Positions 29,244 through 37,784 of a stretch of DNA of 64,000 nucleotides are shown here, in pieces. The notes beneath the pieces are model-generated. The model was not told the DNA's origin. It was given only the letters and a program-made list of their open reading frames with translations, and did no database searches. Position 1 is the stretch's first letter; the number at the start of each line of letters is the position of its first letter. Made by a program: the position numbers and the translations under genes. The DNA lies in NCBI GenBank assembly GCA_903871875.1, contig CAIQIR010000128.1, forward strand, positions 62,001 to 126,000, read 5' to 3'. The DNA is from an uncultured Schlesneria sp. (lineage in GTDB: Bacteria; Planctomycetota; Planctomycetia; Planctomycetales; Planctomycetaceae).

Positions 29244-29731
29244 ACACTGCTTCTCTGAAGCAGTGTGCTTGGACCGCAATCGCTCATCCGAGCTGAATCG
29301 TTATGGGATTGGGGTGTTGACATCGGAGCGTACGCTGAGATCGTTTGCACTGCTTCGGAGAAGCAGTGGCACATCGGAAATCAATTGTTGCCGAGCGGAC
29401 TTCGTGACAACGTGGCACTGCTTCTCTGAAGCAGTGTGCTTGAGTCGTCAGCGGTCACACGAGTTGGCTCGTGAGGGATTTGGGGGCGATGTTGCTGATA
29501 TCGCCGCGTAATCTGGGGTTGCTTGCACTGCTTCAGAGAAGCAGTGGCACATCGGAAATCAATCGTTGCCGAGCGGACTTCGTGACAACGTGGCACTGCT
29601 TCTCTGAAGCAGTGTGCTTAGGTTGCAATCGCTCATCCGAGCTGAATCGCGAGCCTTCAGGGCTACGGGATTGGGAGAGTTGATATCGCAGCGTACGCTG
29701 AGATCGTTTGCACTGCTTCAGAGAAGCAGTG
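29244..29731. repeat. Array of three paired-palindrome units downstream of the helicase gene
   Basis: Six copies of CACTGCTTC-N3-GAAGCAGTG, at 29244-29266 (23 bp with flanking A/T), 29348-29368, 29416-29436, 29526-29546, 29594-29614 and 29711-29731. They form three units. Each has a left palindrome followed by TGTGCTT and a right palindrome followed by GGCACAT, about 100-140 bp apart overall. The inner sequence (CGCTCATCCGAGCTGAATCG..., ...GCGTACGCTGAGATCGTTTG) is conserved between units 1 and 3. The spacers between units (29372-29415 and 29550-29593) are nearly identical. The layout is that of BIME/REP elements mobilised by RAYT transposases. Confidence 0.9.
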
Positions 29732-29823
29732 GCACATTGAGATTGTCATACGATCTCGATCTGTCGCGAAATCGATTCGCTGGAGTAAGCGATGACTGAC
29801 CTCTCCGCTCCGGTGGGTTCCAT

Positions 29824-32800
29824 TTATGGCATGAACAGCTTGTTCTCGCGGTGTGTGAGCTGTCCCTCTTTGATCATGCGATTGATTGCGTCATCAATGG
29901 CATCGCGTAATTGTGAACTTGTGGTCTTGAATCCCATCAGTCTGGCGACGGAGTTCCGAACTTCTTCTTTCTGTATTCCCACATTGTCCGTGGTCAATCG
30001 TTGTGCGGCCTCACGAATCTCTGAGGGCGGAATCATTTCTGGTTTTCTTAAGGTCAAACTGCTGACTTGATCGCGGCATCTCACCGGCATCGCAGAGGCC
30101 ACTCGATCACACAGAAAGCGGTTGTCCTCCACCACGAAGCCTGAGCCGACAGCGATTGAAACCGCATCCTGGATGGCGCTGGCAATTCGACTACCCGTTC
30201 GTTGCTGACCCCAAAGAGTCGTGATTCGCCGTGCGATCTCGTCCGTGTGAATCGGGCCTTCAATGGCGACGATTCGTTTGACGATGTCGGCCAAAACTGT
30301 GGATGGAGTCTCGGGAATGGAGGCCTGGCTTGGTACGTCGAATGTCGCCTCGGTATAGGTGGTGACCCAGATCGGTCGCGTGGTTTCCAAATCGAGTTCT
30401 GACGGTGCGAGCCGTTCGATCTCGGTCTCCACGGGCGAACCATTGAGCTCCGCGTCGTCAAACTCAGCTCGCGCTGGCGTCTCGATTTCGGCTTTGGCTT
30501 GTTCAATTGCCGAAACGATTTTGCGTGTTTGCTCTTCGGGCCGATGAAACCAATCGGTGCTCCAGACCCGGTGCAATTTCCAGCCTCGATCTTTGAGTAC
30601 CGCCTCACGCAGTCGATCGCGATCCCGGGCTGATCGAGACGAATGATACGTGGCGCCGTCGCATTCAATTCCAAGGAGATATCGCCCCGGTTGATCTGGA
30701 TCGACGATTCCCAAATCGATGATGAACCCCGCCGTACCGATCTGGCAATGAACTTCATAGCCCAGGTTTTGCAGTGTTTCTGCCACTTGACGCTCGAAGT
30801 CCGAATCATATTCGGCGCCGATCGGTTTCTGGGTGTCGAGGATGCCTGTTGCGGCATATCGCAGAAATGTCTTAAAGACCGACGCGCCCCGAGATTTGGC
30901 GCGTTCGGTATCAATGTCGTCCGCAGTGATGGAGCTAAAAACTTCGCAGCGCTCGCGCGCTCTGGAGATCAGGACGTTCAGACGACGTTCACCACCATCC
31001 ATGGACAACGGTCCGAAGCCCATGGAGAGGAAGCCCGAAGAATCACGGGCATAACCGACCGAGACAAAAATCACATCTCGCTCGTCCCCCTGGATATTCT
31101 CCAGATTTTTGACGAAGAAGATTTCGGAACGTCCCGAGGAAAAGAATTCATCGAGCCCCGATTCTTGACGGAGCAAAAGTTCCAGTTCGTCGCGAATCGC
31201 GTCGCGCTGTGCGACCGAGAACGTTCCCACTCCCAGCGACTTCATGGGCCGAGTGCGCGCGTGCTGCACGACCGCCATCGCGACTGCCCGGGCCTCGATC
31301 CGATTCGTGGCAGTCCCCCCGCGATCGAAAACACCATTGCTGATGTGTCGAAATCGCAGGCCAGATTCCGTTGTGGCCGACGTCGGGCTGGGGACGACGT
31401 ACAAATTGCTGTCATAAAATTCGCGATTTGAGACCGCAATCAGGGAATGATGTCGGCTGCGGTAATGCCAGCGCAACAGACGTTGCGACATTCCCTGCGC
31501 GACACACAGCCCCAAAATACTGTCGAGATCTTTCGTATTGAGCTGATCGTCGTCATCCAGAGAACCGCCATCGTCGTCCAGCATCTTGCTGAAAAATCTG
31601 GTGGGCGGCAGTTGTTTGCTGTCGCCAACGATGACCATTTGTTTCGCGCGGGCCATGGCCCCAAACGCGTCGACAGGGCTGACCTGACTGGCCTCGTCAA
31701 TCAGGAGCAGATCGAACGAGATGCTTCCCGGTTCCAGATATTGGGCTACCGAAATCGGACTCATCATGAAGACGGGCTTGATCGCCTGCAGAGCCGTACC
31801 AGCCTCCTTGATCAGCTGGCGAATCGGCTTGTGTTTTCGTTTCTTCTCAATTTCCCGGCGGATGATGGTCATTTCGCCGCCCGCATTCCCGCGCGGGATC
31901 GCGTCGTAGTGAGTTGTCGCCACTTCGCAGCGAGCCAGGTCAATGCGGTTTTGGTCCAGCCGGCAAAAATCCGCGATCGCCTGCTCGTAGGACTGACCAT
32001 CGAAGGCGCCTAAATCGGGTTGCCGTCGAAATAAGGTCTGAATCAGTGATTCGTAGTAGGCGAGTTGAAAATGTTCGATCGCTCCTTCGGCCGGGATCCG
32101 GCCATCGTGTAAACGCCAGGCAAGTTCGCATAGACCCTCTGCGATAATCTCCTGGCGGCGCAGCTGGTACCCGATCCATTTTGACAGCGATTCCGGATTG
32201 TTCTGCCACCGCTGGAGGTGATTTAACAAGTTGTTCAGCGGGACCAGCATTGACGAATCAACGCCGAACGCTTCCTTCCCTTCCAGTGCGAGCAACTCGA
32301 ACAACTCTCGCATTCGTTTGGTTGTCGGCTTGAAGTGCTCTTTCAGCGTTTTGAGTGCAATTTGGCATTTTTCAGGGGAATCCCAGCGAGCGATGATCTG
32401 ACGATACGTCTGGGGAAGTTTTGCCTTCTGGCATTCCTGGTCCCATTTGAGGATGTCGCGAAGTTTGGACCAATCGGAATTCGCTCCGCGCCAATAAGTC
32501 CCGAAGGTCTCTCGTCCCAGTTTGTCGCAAGCGGGATCCTCGTTTAATGATTTGACGGTCGACTGCACGTTTACGATCGCGCGAATGACTTGCAGCTGCC
32601 GGGCATACCCGTTGGGCAATTCGCCCGCCAAAATGCTTTTTAACCTGTGCAATGCCTCTCGATAGTCTTGGCTGAACCATGGAAACCAAGAATGTCTGTG
32701 GGATTCGAACGTATCGAGCGTTGGTTTGAAATCTGTTGACCATGCGTCCTCCGCGACAACTCCCGCCAATTCAGATTGGCACGTCGCGAGTGCTTGTCCA

Positions 32801-34593
32801 CGTGTCACCAGTTGGTCGATCTCATCACGTTGAGTTTGCCAGACGAGACTACTCATCTGACGACGATCCATGGGGGGAGCCTTCATGACTGCCAATCCCA
32901 ATTCCATCAGGACTTGGATGGATGTCAGGTGGGACAGCGTTTGCCGTTGGACATTCAACGCAGCGGCCAAATGTTGACTGCCGTCAACGATCACTTGGAG
33001 CGAGGCGACCAGTTCAGCGACTTTGGCCAGGACTTGTTTGAGATCCTTGGGAAGGAACGGTCCGGTCCAGTTAACTCCTCGCCACGGATGTTCGCTGGGT
33101 CGACCGACTTGCCCCAGGTGGATTTGCAGATCCTGAAGTCTGCGGCACTTGTCAAGAAACTCGGAATGGGTCCACGATTCCGGTTGGGGCAGCTCAAAAT
33201 CGGACGATTCAACGCCTTTTCGATAGAGTTGCACCAATCGTCCAATGATTTGAAATGGAGAAAGTTCTGTCGGTTCTAATCCGGTATTCATCATCGAAGC
33301 GTGTCGGTTCAGCCGTTCTCGAGCGACTTGAAGTGCCTCAAACTGCGACGCCGAACTGTTCACTCGGGGGCGTGTCAGGTTGAGTGTGTTATTCAGTTCG
33401 TCGAGTACGGATTTCTTGTTGGCCTTATGGCTGTGCAACTCCAGGCAAAGTGGTGCCAACCCTAAACGATCCAATCGGCGATAGACGACCTCCAGCGCCG
33501 CCATCTTTTCCGCGACAAACAGCACCCGTTTGCCCTCTTTCACGGCGGTCGCGATGATGTTGGTAATCGTCTGCGATTTACCCGTTCCGGGAGGTCCTTG
33601 GACGACCAGATGTCGACCTTTGCGAACTTCTTCGATGACGACGGCCTGGGAGCTATCGGCATCGGTCACATGAATCATGTTCTCGGGGGAAATCAGCGCA
33701 TCGATCTTGTCGTTGTCGCCACACACAGGTGGTTCGCTGCGAAAACCCGCATGCAGAAGTGCGTTCAATGAGGGATTCACTCCCAGCGGCGAGTGCTCGG
33801 GCCAGGTCGCAGGGTCGAGATCCCGGTACATGAGGTACTTCGCGAACGAGAAGAACCACAGGACCAGATCGTCCCGCAAGATCTCCCAGCGCGGTTGGCC
33901 GACGATCGTTTGCTGCACGGCGTCAAAATATCCCGTCACCGATAAATCGTCCAAGTCCGGCACATCGGGCAAAGCGACTGCGAACTCGCCGTTCAGCTTG
34001 GATTGCAATGACAGATTTGTCGTGATGTCGTCGTTGCGAAAGCGGACCTTGAAGCGGCTGCTCACCGAAGTCCGTTCAAGGTCGACCGGAATCAGCAGCA
34101 ATGGGGCAAAGCGAGGCTTGTCGGATGCTGGCGAGTCGTACCACTTTAAAAAGCCGATGGCCAGATACAGGATGCTGACGCCTTGTTCCTGCTCATGCGT
34201 CTGTGCGTCGTAATACATTTCCAGTAATCGGTCTTGCAGGTTCTCTGAGCTCAGCCGAGTCTGCAATCGCGAGTCCGTATAACGCGCAGGAGAACCGCCG
34301 TTCGAGGGATCACCGTCTTCAGGCTGAGAAAGCAGGGGTCTGTGGGCAACACCCTCTTGCTCGACATCGGCATCTTCGTGACCCGGTGCGAACGACATGG
34401 CCTTGTTTTCGCGGACGAGAATTCGGAAGACATCCTCGGCTCGCTCGTTGACGATGTCGATCCGCTTTGTACGGGCAGTGCCGCGGGGTGTACTGATGAG
34501 TCGATTTCGAGCGGAAACATCCAATAACTCCTGTCGGGCTCGCTGGAGAATATTTTCAAGCGTTGTCGTATCCGTCATGTTGTCGATAGCCAT
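29824..34593 (-). CDS. DUF4011-helicase-nuclease protein (Hhe-like defence protein)
   Basis: A 1589-aa protein. The N-terminus MAIDNMTDTTTLENILQRARQELLDVSARNRLI is typical of DUF4011. A superfamily 1 helicase follows, with Walker A GPPGTGKSQTITNI near residue 331, Walker B LLLIDEASQVSP near 959, then GDSKQLPP and later helicase motifs. A Vsr/DUF559-like nuclease lies near 1307 (GIECDGATYHSS...D, RGWKLHRVWSTDW), and the end is a DUF3320-type domain. As I recall, this order matches the single-gene antiphage system Hhe. The frame extends further upstream, but those codons lie in palindromic repeat DNA, so the start is set at 34593 (34578 is an alternative). Repeat arrays lie on both sides. Confidence 0.88.
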   Translation of the reverse strand: MAIDNMTDTTTLENILQRARQELLDVSARNRLISTPRGTARTKRIDIVNERAEDVFRILVRENKAMSFAPGHEDADVEQEGVAHRPLLSQPEDGDPSNGGSPARYTDSRLQTRLSSENLQDRLLEMYYDAQTHEQEQGVSILYLAIGFLKWYDSPASDKPRFAPLLLIPVDLERTSVSSRFKVRFRNDDITTNLSLQSKLNGEFAVALPDVPDLDDLSVTGYFDAVQQTIVGQPRWEILRDDLVLWFFSFAKYLMYRDLDPATWPEHSPLGVNPSLNALLHAGFRSEPPVCGDNDKIDALISPENMIHVTDADSSQAVVIEEVRKGRHLVVQGPPGTGKSQTITNIIATAVKEGKRVLFVAEKMAALEVVYRRLDRLGLAPLCLELHSHKANKKSVLDELNNTLNLTRPRVNSSASQFEALQVARERLNRHASMMNTGLEPTELSPFQIIGRLVQLYRKGVESSDFELPQPESWTHSEFLDKCRRLQDLQIHLGQVGRPSEHPWRGVNWTGPFLPKDLKQVLAKVAELVASLQVIVDGSQHLAAALNVQRQTLSHLTSIQVLMELGLAVMKAPPMDRRQMSSLVWQTQRDEIDQLVTRGQALATCQSELAGVVAEDAWSTDFKPTLDTFESHRHSWFPWFSQDYREALHRLKSILAGELPNGYARQLQVIRAIVNVQSTVKSLNEDPACDKLGRETFGTYWRGANSDWSKLRDILKWDQECQKAKLPQTYRQIIARWDSPEKCQIALKTLKEHFKPTTKRMRELFELLALEGKEAFGVDSSMLVPLNNLLNHLQRWQNNPESLSKWIGYQLRRQEIIAEGLCELAWRLHDGRIPAEGAIEHFQLAYYESLIQTLFRRQPDLGAFDGQSYEQAIADFCRLDQNRIDLARCEVATTHYDAIPRGNAGGEMTIIRREIEKKRKHKPIRQLIKEAGTALQAIKPVFMMSPISVAQYLEPGSISFDLLLIDEASQVSPVDAFGAMARAKQMVIVGDSKQLPPTRFFSKMLDDDGGSLDDDDQLNTKDLDSILGLCVAQGMSQRLLRWHYRSRHHSLIAVSNREFYDSNLYVVPSPTSATTESGLRFRHISNGVFDRGGTATNRIEARAVAMAVVQHARTRPMKSLGVGTFSVAQRDAIRDELELLLRQESGLDEFFSSGRSEIFFVKNLENIQGDERDVIFVSVGYARDSSGFLSMGFGPLSMDGGERRLNVLISRARERCEVFSSITADDIDTERAKSRGASVFKTFLRYAATGILDTQKPIGAEYDSDFERQVAETLQNLGYEVHCQIGTAGFIIDLGIVDPDQPGRYLLGIECDGATYHSSRSARDRDRLREAVLKDRGWKLHRVWSTDWFHRPEEQTRKIVSAIEQAKAEIETPARAEFDDAELNGSPVETEIERLAPSELDLETTRPIWVTTYTEATFDVPSQASIPETPSTVLADIVKRIVAIEGPIHTDEIARRITTLWGQQRTGSRIASAIQDAVSIAVGSGFVVEDNRFLCDRVASAMPVRCRDQVSSLTLRKPEMIPPSEIREAAQRLTTDNVGIQKEEVRNSVARLMGFKTTSSQLRDAIDDAINRMIKEGQLTHRENKLFMP

Positions 34594-34740
34594 CAATCGG
34601 TTGAGAAGCGGTGTCAAAGGCGATTCTGACAACAAACAGAATGGCAGGCAATCTGCAATCCGTTGTGGCCGAACGAAGTCACGCACGTGTTTGCGATCCT
34701 GTTGCCATTGTCGTGACGACGTTCGTTCTTTGTCGTGTGG

Positions 34741-34964
34741 CACTGCTTCTCGAAGCAGTGTGCTTGAGTCGCGAGCGGTCATCCGAGTCGAATCTCGCTG
34801 GAACGTTCCAGCACTGCTTCGAGAAGCAGTGGCACGGAAGGTGGTTTCCGAGTTCTTATCTTTGTTGTGTGGCACTGCTTCTCTGAAGCAGTGTGCTTGA
34901 GTCCCGAGCGGTCATCCGAGTCGAATCTCGCTTGAACGTTCCAGCACTGCTTCGAGAAGCAGTG
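34741..34964. repeat. Two tandem short palindrome-bounded units (non-autonomous, MITE-like)
   Basis: Unit A has palindromes at 34741-34760 and 34812-34831; unit B at 34873-34893 and 34945-34964. Both have a left end reading TGTGCTTGAGTC and then CGAGCGGTCATCCGAGTCG, and a right end GTTCCAGCACTGC. The 41-bp spacer after unit A (34832-34872) is repeated exactly after unit B (34965-35005). The ends equal those of the transposase-carrying unit that follows, so A and B look like internally deleted copies of it. Confidence 0.88.
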
Positions 34965-35005
34965 GCACGGAAGGTGGTTTCCGAGTTCTTATCTTTGTTG
35001 TGTGG

Positions 35006-35754
35006 CACTGCTTCTCTGAAGCAGTGTGCTTGAGTCCCGAGCGGTCATCCGAGTCGAATCTCAGCCCCAGACCGTTCCGTTCAGTTTGCCGGGCGATTCT
35101 TCCAGGGAGTCTCGATGGCGTCCGAAAGCGTGCGCTCGATTTTCAGAATCGGATCTGCCAACCCCATCCACTCAGCGGCACTCGACCAGGGCCAGTCTTC
35201 GCCGCGACTTACCAGTCCGCGTCGGACGGGATTCATGTGAATGTATTCCACGATTTCGTGTAGCGCAACTGGTTCGGAGACGTTTTTGTCGTATCCCGAA
35301 CCTGGTTGCCAGAACCGAAGGGACGTGCGATTTGCATTCACCACGGTCAGCCGTTTCAGAAACTCGGGAGAATTGGCGCGGAGAAATTCGATGGCATGAA
35401 AGGACACCGGTCGTTTGATGCTCGATAAAATCCCTTGCATGCGCCCGCGGGTACTTTGGGGATCGGAGGCGATTCGATCCGATGGTGGCCAGATCAAAAG
35501 AGGGACGTGTTCGGGCATGATGACCCAGGCCCACAGATGAAAGCCGTGGGTGGCGCGTGCATCGTTCAGGGCGTCAACGAACCACCGTCGTGTGCGGTCT
35601 TTGGAGAGTAAACCGAGACGGCGATAACAGGAAAACGTGAGGAAGTGGGGTTCGCCGTTGTCGTGGTGTTTGACGAGTTTTCTTGGCGAATTTGTTGGGT
35701 CGGTGGACATGGGGATGTCTTCTGAATGCTCCGGCACTGCTTCGAGAAGCAGTG
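35006..35754. mobile_element. Palindrome-bounded unit carrying a RAYT transposase gene
   Basis: The left end is a palindrome at 35006-35026 followed by TGTGCTTGAGTCCCGAGCGG; the right end is a palindrome at 35735-35754 followed by GGCAC. The 700 bp between hold one transposase gene reading leftward. Left-end and right-end sequences match units A and B just upstream, so this is the candidate autonomous parent of the short units here and at 29.2-29.7 kb. Each palindrome has GTGG (left) or, on the opposite strand at the right end, GTGC directly 5' of the stem, which could be the guide tetranucleotide that REP transposases need (inference). Confidence 0.8.
35081..35710 (-). CDS. REP-associated tyrosine transposase (RAYT, Y1 family) with altered HUH motif
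   Basis: A 209-aa single-strand transposase relative of IS200/IS605 TnpA. Diagnostic blocks are PHFLTFSCYRRLGLL near 21-35, VIMPEHVPLLIW near 63-74, a Tyr in GSGYDKNV near 140 (the likely nucleophile), HEIVEYIHMNPVRRGLV near 151-167, and WPWSSAAEWM. The family normally has HVH at residues 68-70, where the two His bind the metal; here it is HVP (His68, Pro70). Activity may be lost or altered. ATG 35710 is used because codons further upstream are encoded by the right-end palindrome. Confidence 0.88.
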   Translation of the reverse strand: MSTDPTNSPRKLVKHHDNGEPHFLTFSCYRRLGLLSKDRTRRWFVDALNDARATHGFHLWAWVIMPEHVPLLIWPPSDRIASDPQSTRGRMQGILSSIKRPVSFHAIEFLRANSPEFLKRLTVVNANRTSLRFWQPGSGYDKNVSEPVALHEIVEYIHMNPVRRGLVSRGEDWPWSSAAEWMGLADPILKIERTLSDAIETPWKNRPAN

Positions 35755-35797
35755 GCACACTGGGATTAACGCATTGCCAAGCGGTGTCCGTAGCTCG

Positions 35798-37183
35798 TCA
35801 GAGGAAGAGCTTGCGGACGGGTTCGCCTTCGCTGACGCGGATGGGACGGCCGAGGCGGTCTTGGATGAGGCTGGCGGGGTCTACTCCGAAACGCCAGAAG
35901 AGGGTGGCGGCCAGGTCGCCGCTGGAGACGGGGTCGGTGTCTGGGTAGGCGCCTTGCTTGTCGCTGCTGCCGTAGACACAGCCGCCTTGAACGCCTCCGC
36001 CGGCCAGGACCGCGCTGAAACAGTCGGGCCAGTGGTCTCGTCCGCCGCCTTCCGCTTTGGTCACGTGGGGACTGCGGCCGAATTCGCCAATCCAGATAAT
36101 CAGTGTCGAATCCAAGAGGCTTCGGTCGGCGAGATCTTCGACTAACGCGGAGAAGGCCTGATCCGTTTTGGGTAACAAATCGTCTTTGAGGATGCTGAAA
36201 TTCTGGTAGTGCGTGTCCCAGTCGTCGCCGCCGCCCAGTTCTGGATCGCCGATTGAGTTCACTGTCACAAATCGCACGCCGGCTTCCACCAGTCTGCGGG
36301 CCAACAACAGGCTTTGCCCATGTTTGTTCCGGCCGTAACGGTCCCGAGTGCGACCGTCTTCCTGCGCGATGTCGAAGCCCCGACGCACGGCGTCCGAACC
36401 GAGTAGGTTAAAGGCTCGTTCGCGAAACAGGTCCATGGATTTGTGAGCGGTTCTCGTTTCGGCGGCTTTCACCTGTTGATCGATCTGGCGTAACAGATCG
36501 TGGCGATGCTCGAGGCTGGCGAGCGTCATGTTGCCGGGCAGAGTTAACTCGGGGACGCCGAAGTTGGCCGCGCTGGGGTCTTGCGCGAGCTGGAAGGGAC
36601 TGAACGCGGCACCCAGGAATCCGGGGCCCTGACCTGGCAGTGTACCGCCGCGACTGACCACCTGGGGCAGTGCGACATGGGGTGGGACCAGACCCTGCTG
36701 CGGCAGCAAATGGCTGAGGACGGATCCAAAGCAAGGGAAACTGTTCGGGCCGTCGTGGAAAATGACATCCCCTTCCAGCGGTGTGTGACCGCACAGCGTC
36801 TCGGTGGCCGCTGCATTGTGGTCTCGCATGCGATGGTGCAGGCTGCGGACGATGCCTAATCGGTGCGACATGCTGGCCAGGCGTGGCAAGTGCTCGCAGA
36901 TACGCAGGTCAGGGACGCTGGTCGCAATACTTTTGAACTCGCCGCGGACTTCCAGCGGCGCGTGGGGCTTCATGTCCCACGTGTCGAGATGGCTGGGTCC
37001 GCCACTTTGGTAAAGCAGAATGCAAGACTTGATCGGTGAACGGACCGACTCTTTGTCCTCATGGCCGATCTCTGCTGCTTCGGCCCGGAACAGGTCGGTC
37101 AGATTCAAGCCCAGCAGGCCCAGTCCGCCGATGCGCAACAGGTCCCGGCGTGTTGTTCGACTGAGGGGATTGCCATGGGCCAT
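35798..37183 (-). CDS. DUF1501 protein with twin-arginine leader
   Basis: A 461-aa DUF1501 family protein (alkaline-phosphatase/sulfatase-like fold). The leader SRTTRRDLLRIGGLGLLGLNL is a Tat signal. It is followed by CILLYQSGGPSHLDTWDMKP and, near the C-terminus, IIWIGEFGRSPHVTKAEGGGRDHWPDCFSAVLAGGGV, both hallmarks of the family. Start MAHGNPLSRTTRR at 37183 fits family length; an ATG at 37201 is an alternative. In planctomycetes DUF1501 genes usually follow a DUF1549/DUF1553 gene; none is present, so this one is an orphan. Its product is periplasmic and the function is unknown. Confidence 0.9.
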   Translation of the reverse strand: MAHGNPLSRTTRRDLLRIGGLGLLGLNLTDLFRAEAAEIGHEDKESVRSPIKSCILLYQSGGPSHLDTWDMKPHAPLEVRGEFKSIATSVPDLRICEHLPRLASMSHRLGIVRSLHHRMRDHNAAATETLCGHTPLEGDVIFHDGPNSFPCFGSVLSHLLPQQGLVPPHVALPQVVSRGGTLPGQGPGFLGAAFSPFQLAQDPSAANFGVPELTLPGNMTLASLEHRHDLLRQIDQQVKAAETRTAHKSMDLFRERAFNLLGSDAVRRGFDIAQEDGRTRDRYGRNKHGQSLLLARRLVEAGVRFVTVNSIGDPELGGGDDWDTHYQNFSILKDDLLPKTDQAFSALVEDLADRSLLDSTLIIWIGEFGRSPHVTKAEGGGRDHWPDCFSAVLAGGGVQGGCVYGSSDKQGAYPDTDPVSSGDLAATLFWRFGVDPASLIQDRLGRPIRVSEGEPVRKLFL

Positions 37184-37784
37184 TGATCGTCGTTCTCGCA
37201 TGGCGGTTCCCATCGGTTTGACACTTCCCGAAATCGCGGTGCGATTCGGCGTGCCCCAGTTCCTTGCTGCGGAAAATGACCCGTTCGTCCGTGAGCCGAA
37301 TCCGATGACGCTCGACCTGTGCAGGATCATGCGTGCATTGAGCTTCGATCAATTAATACCTCATCGCAGCCCTTGCGGGAAGCCGGCCGGATTGTGATCA
37401 CGAATTTCACTTCCCTCGCGGTGCTTGTTCACACCATCCCGTCCTCGACATTCTCTCTCCGTCTCAGTCGGGGGCAGTTGGCTCGTTTCGGAAAGCGCCG
37501 GCTGTCCGGGACCGGCAATTTCGGTTTTCGAATCAGCAGACAACGACGAGCGGATTCTCTGCCACCATTCTGTGGATCAGGATCCATGCTGCTCGCAAGG
37601 GACTTTCGTTTGGTGCTGAAGAGCACCGAGCATCCTCGTGACCGAGTGTGGAGGACTGGCACGGTCGTGATTGGGTTTGCATACTGATTTTGCAGGAGCC
37701 CAATTTCATGGGCTCGACAACACTTGGGACAGGTTCACAGGTGTGGTCACCGAGGCCGAAGAGACGATCAGGATCAATTGCCGC
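37184..37784. other. Divergent intergenic region
   Basis: About 600 bp between the DUF1501 gene (minus) and the glycosidase-esterase gene (plus). No gene or repeat was recognised; promoters for both are expected. Confidence 0.4.

Noticed and set aside
34741-35026. Repeat array near the helicase as a CRISPR
   Set aside because: Repeats are palindromes in pairs with constant spacers; CRISPR spacers would be unique, and no cas genes are near.
35135-35758. Longer N-terminus for the RAYT protein (MPLLLEAVPEHSEDIP)
   Set aside because: Those codons are the right-end palindrome of the element; family proteins begin near MSTDPTN.
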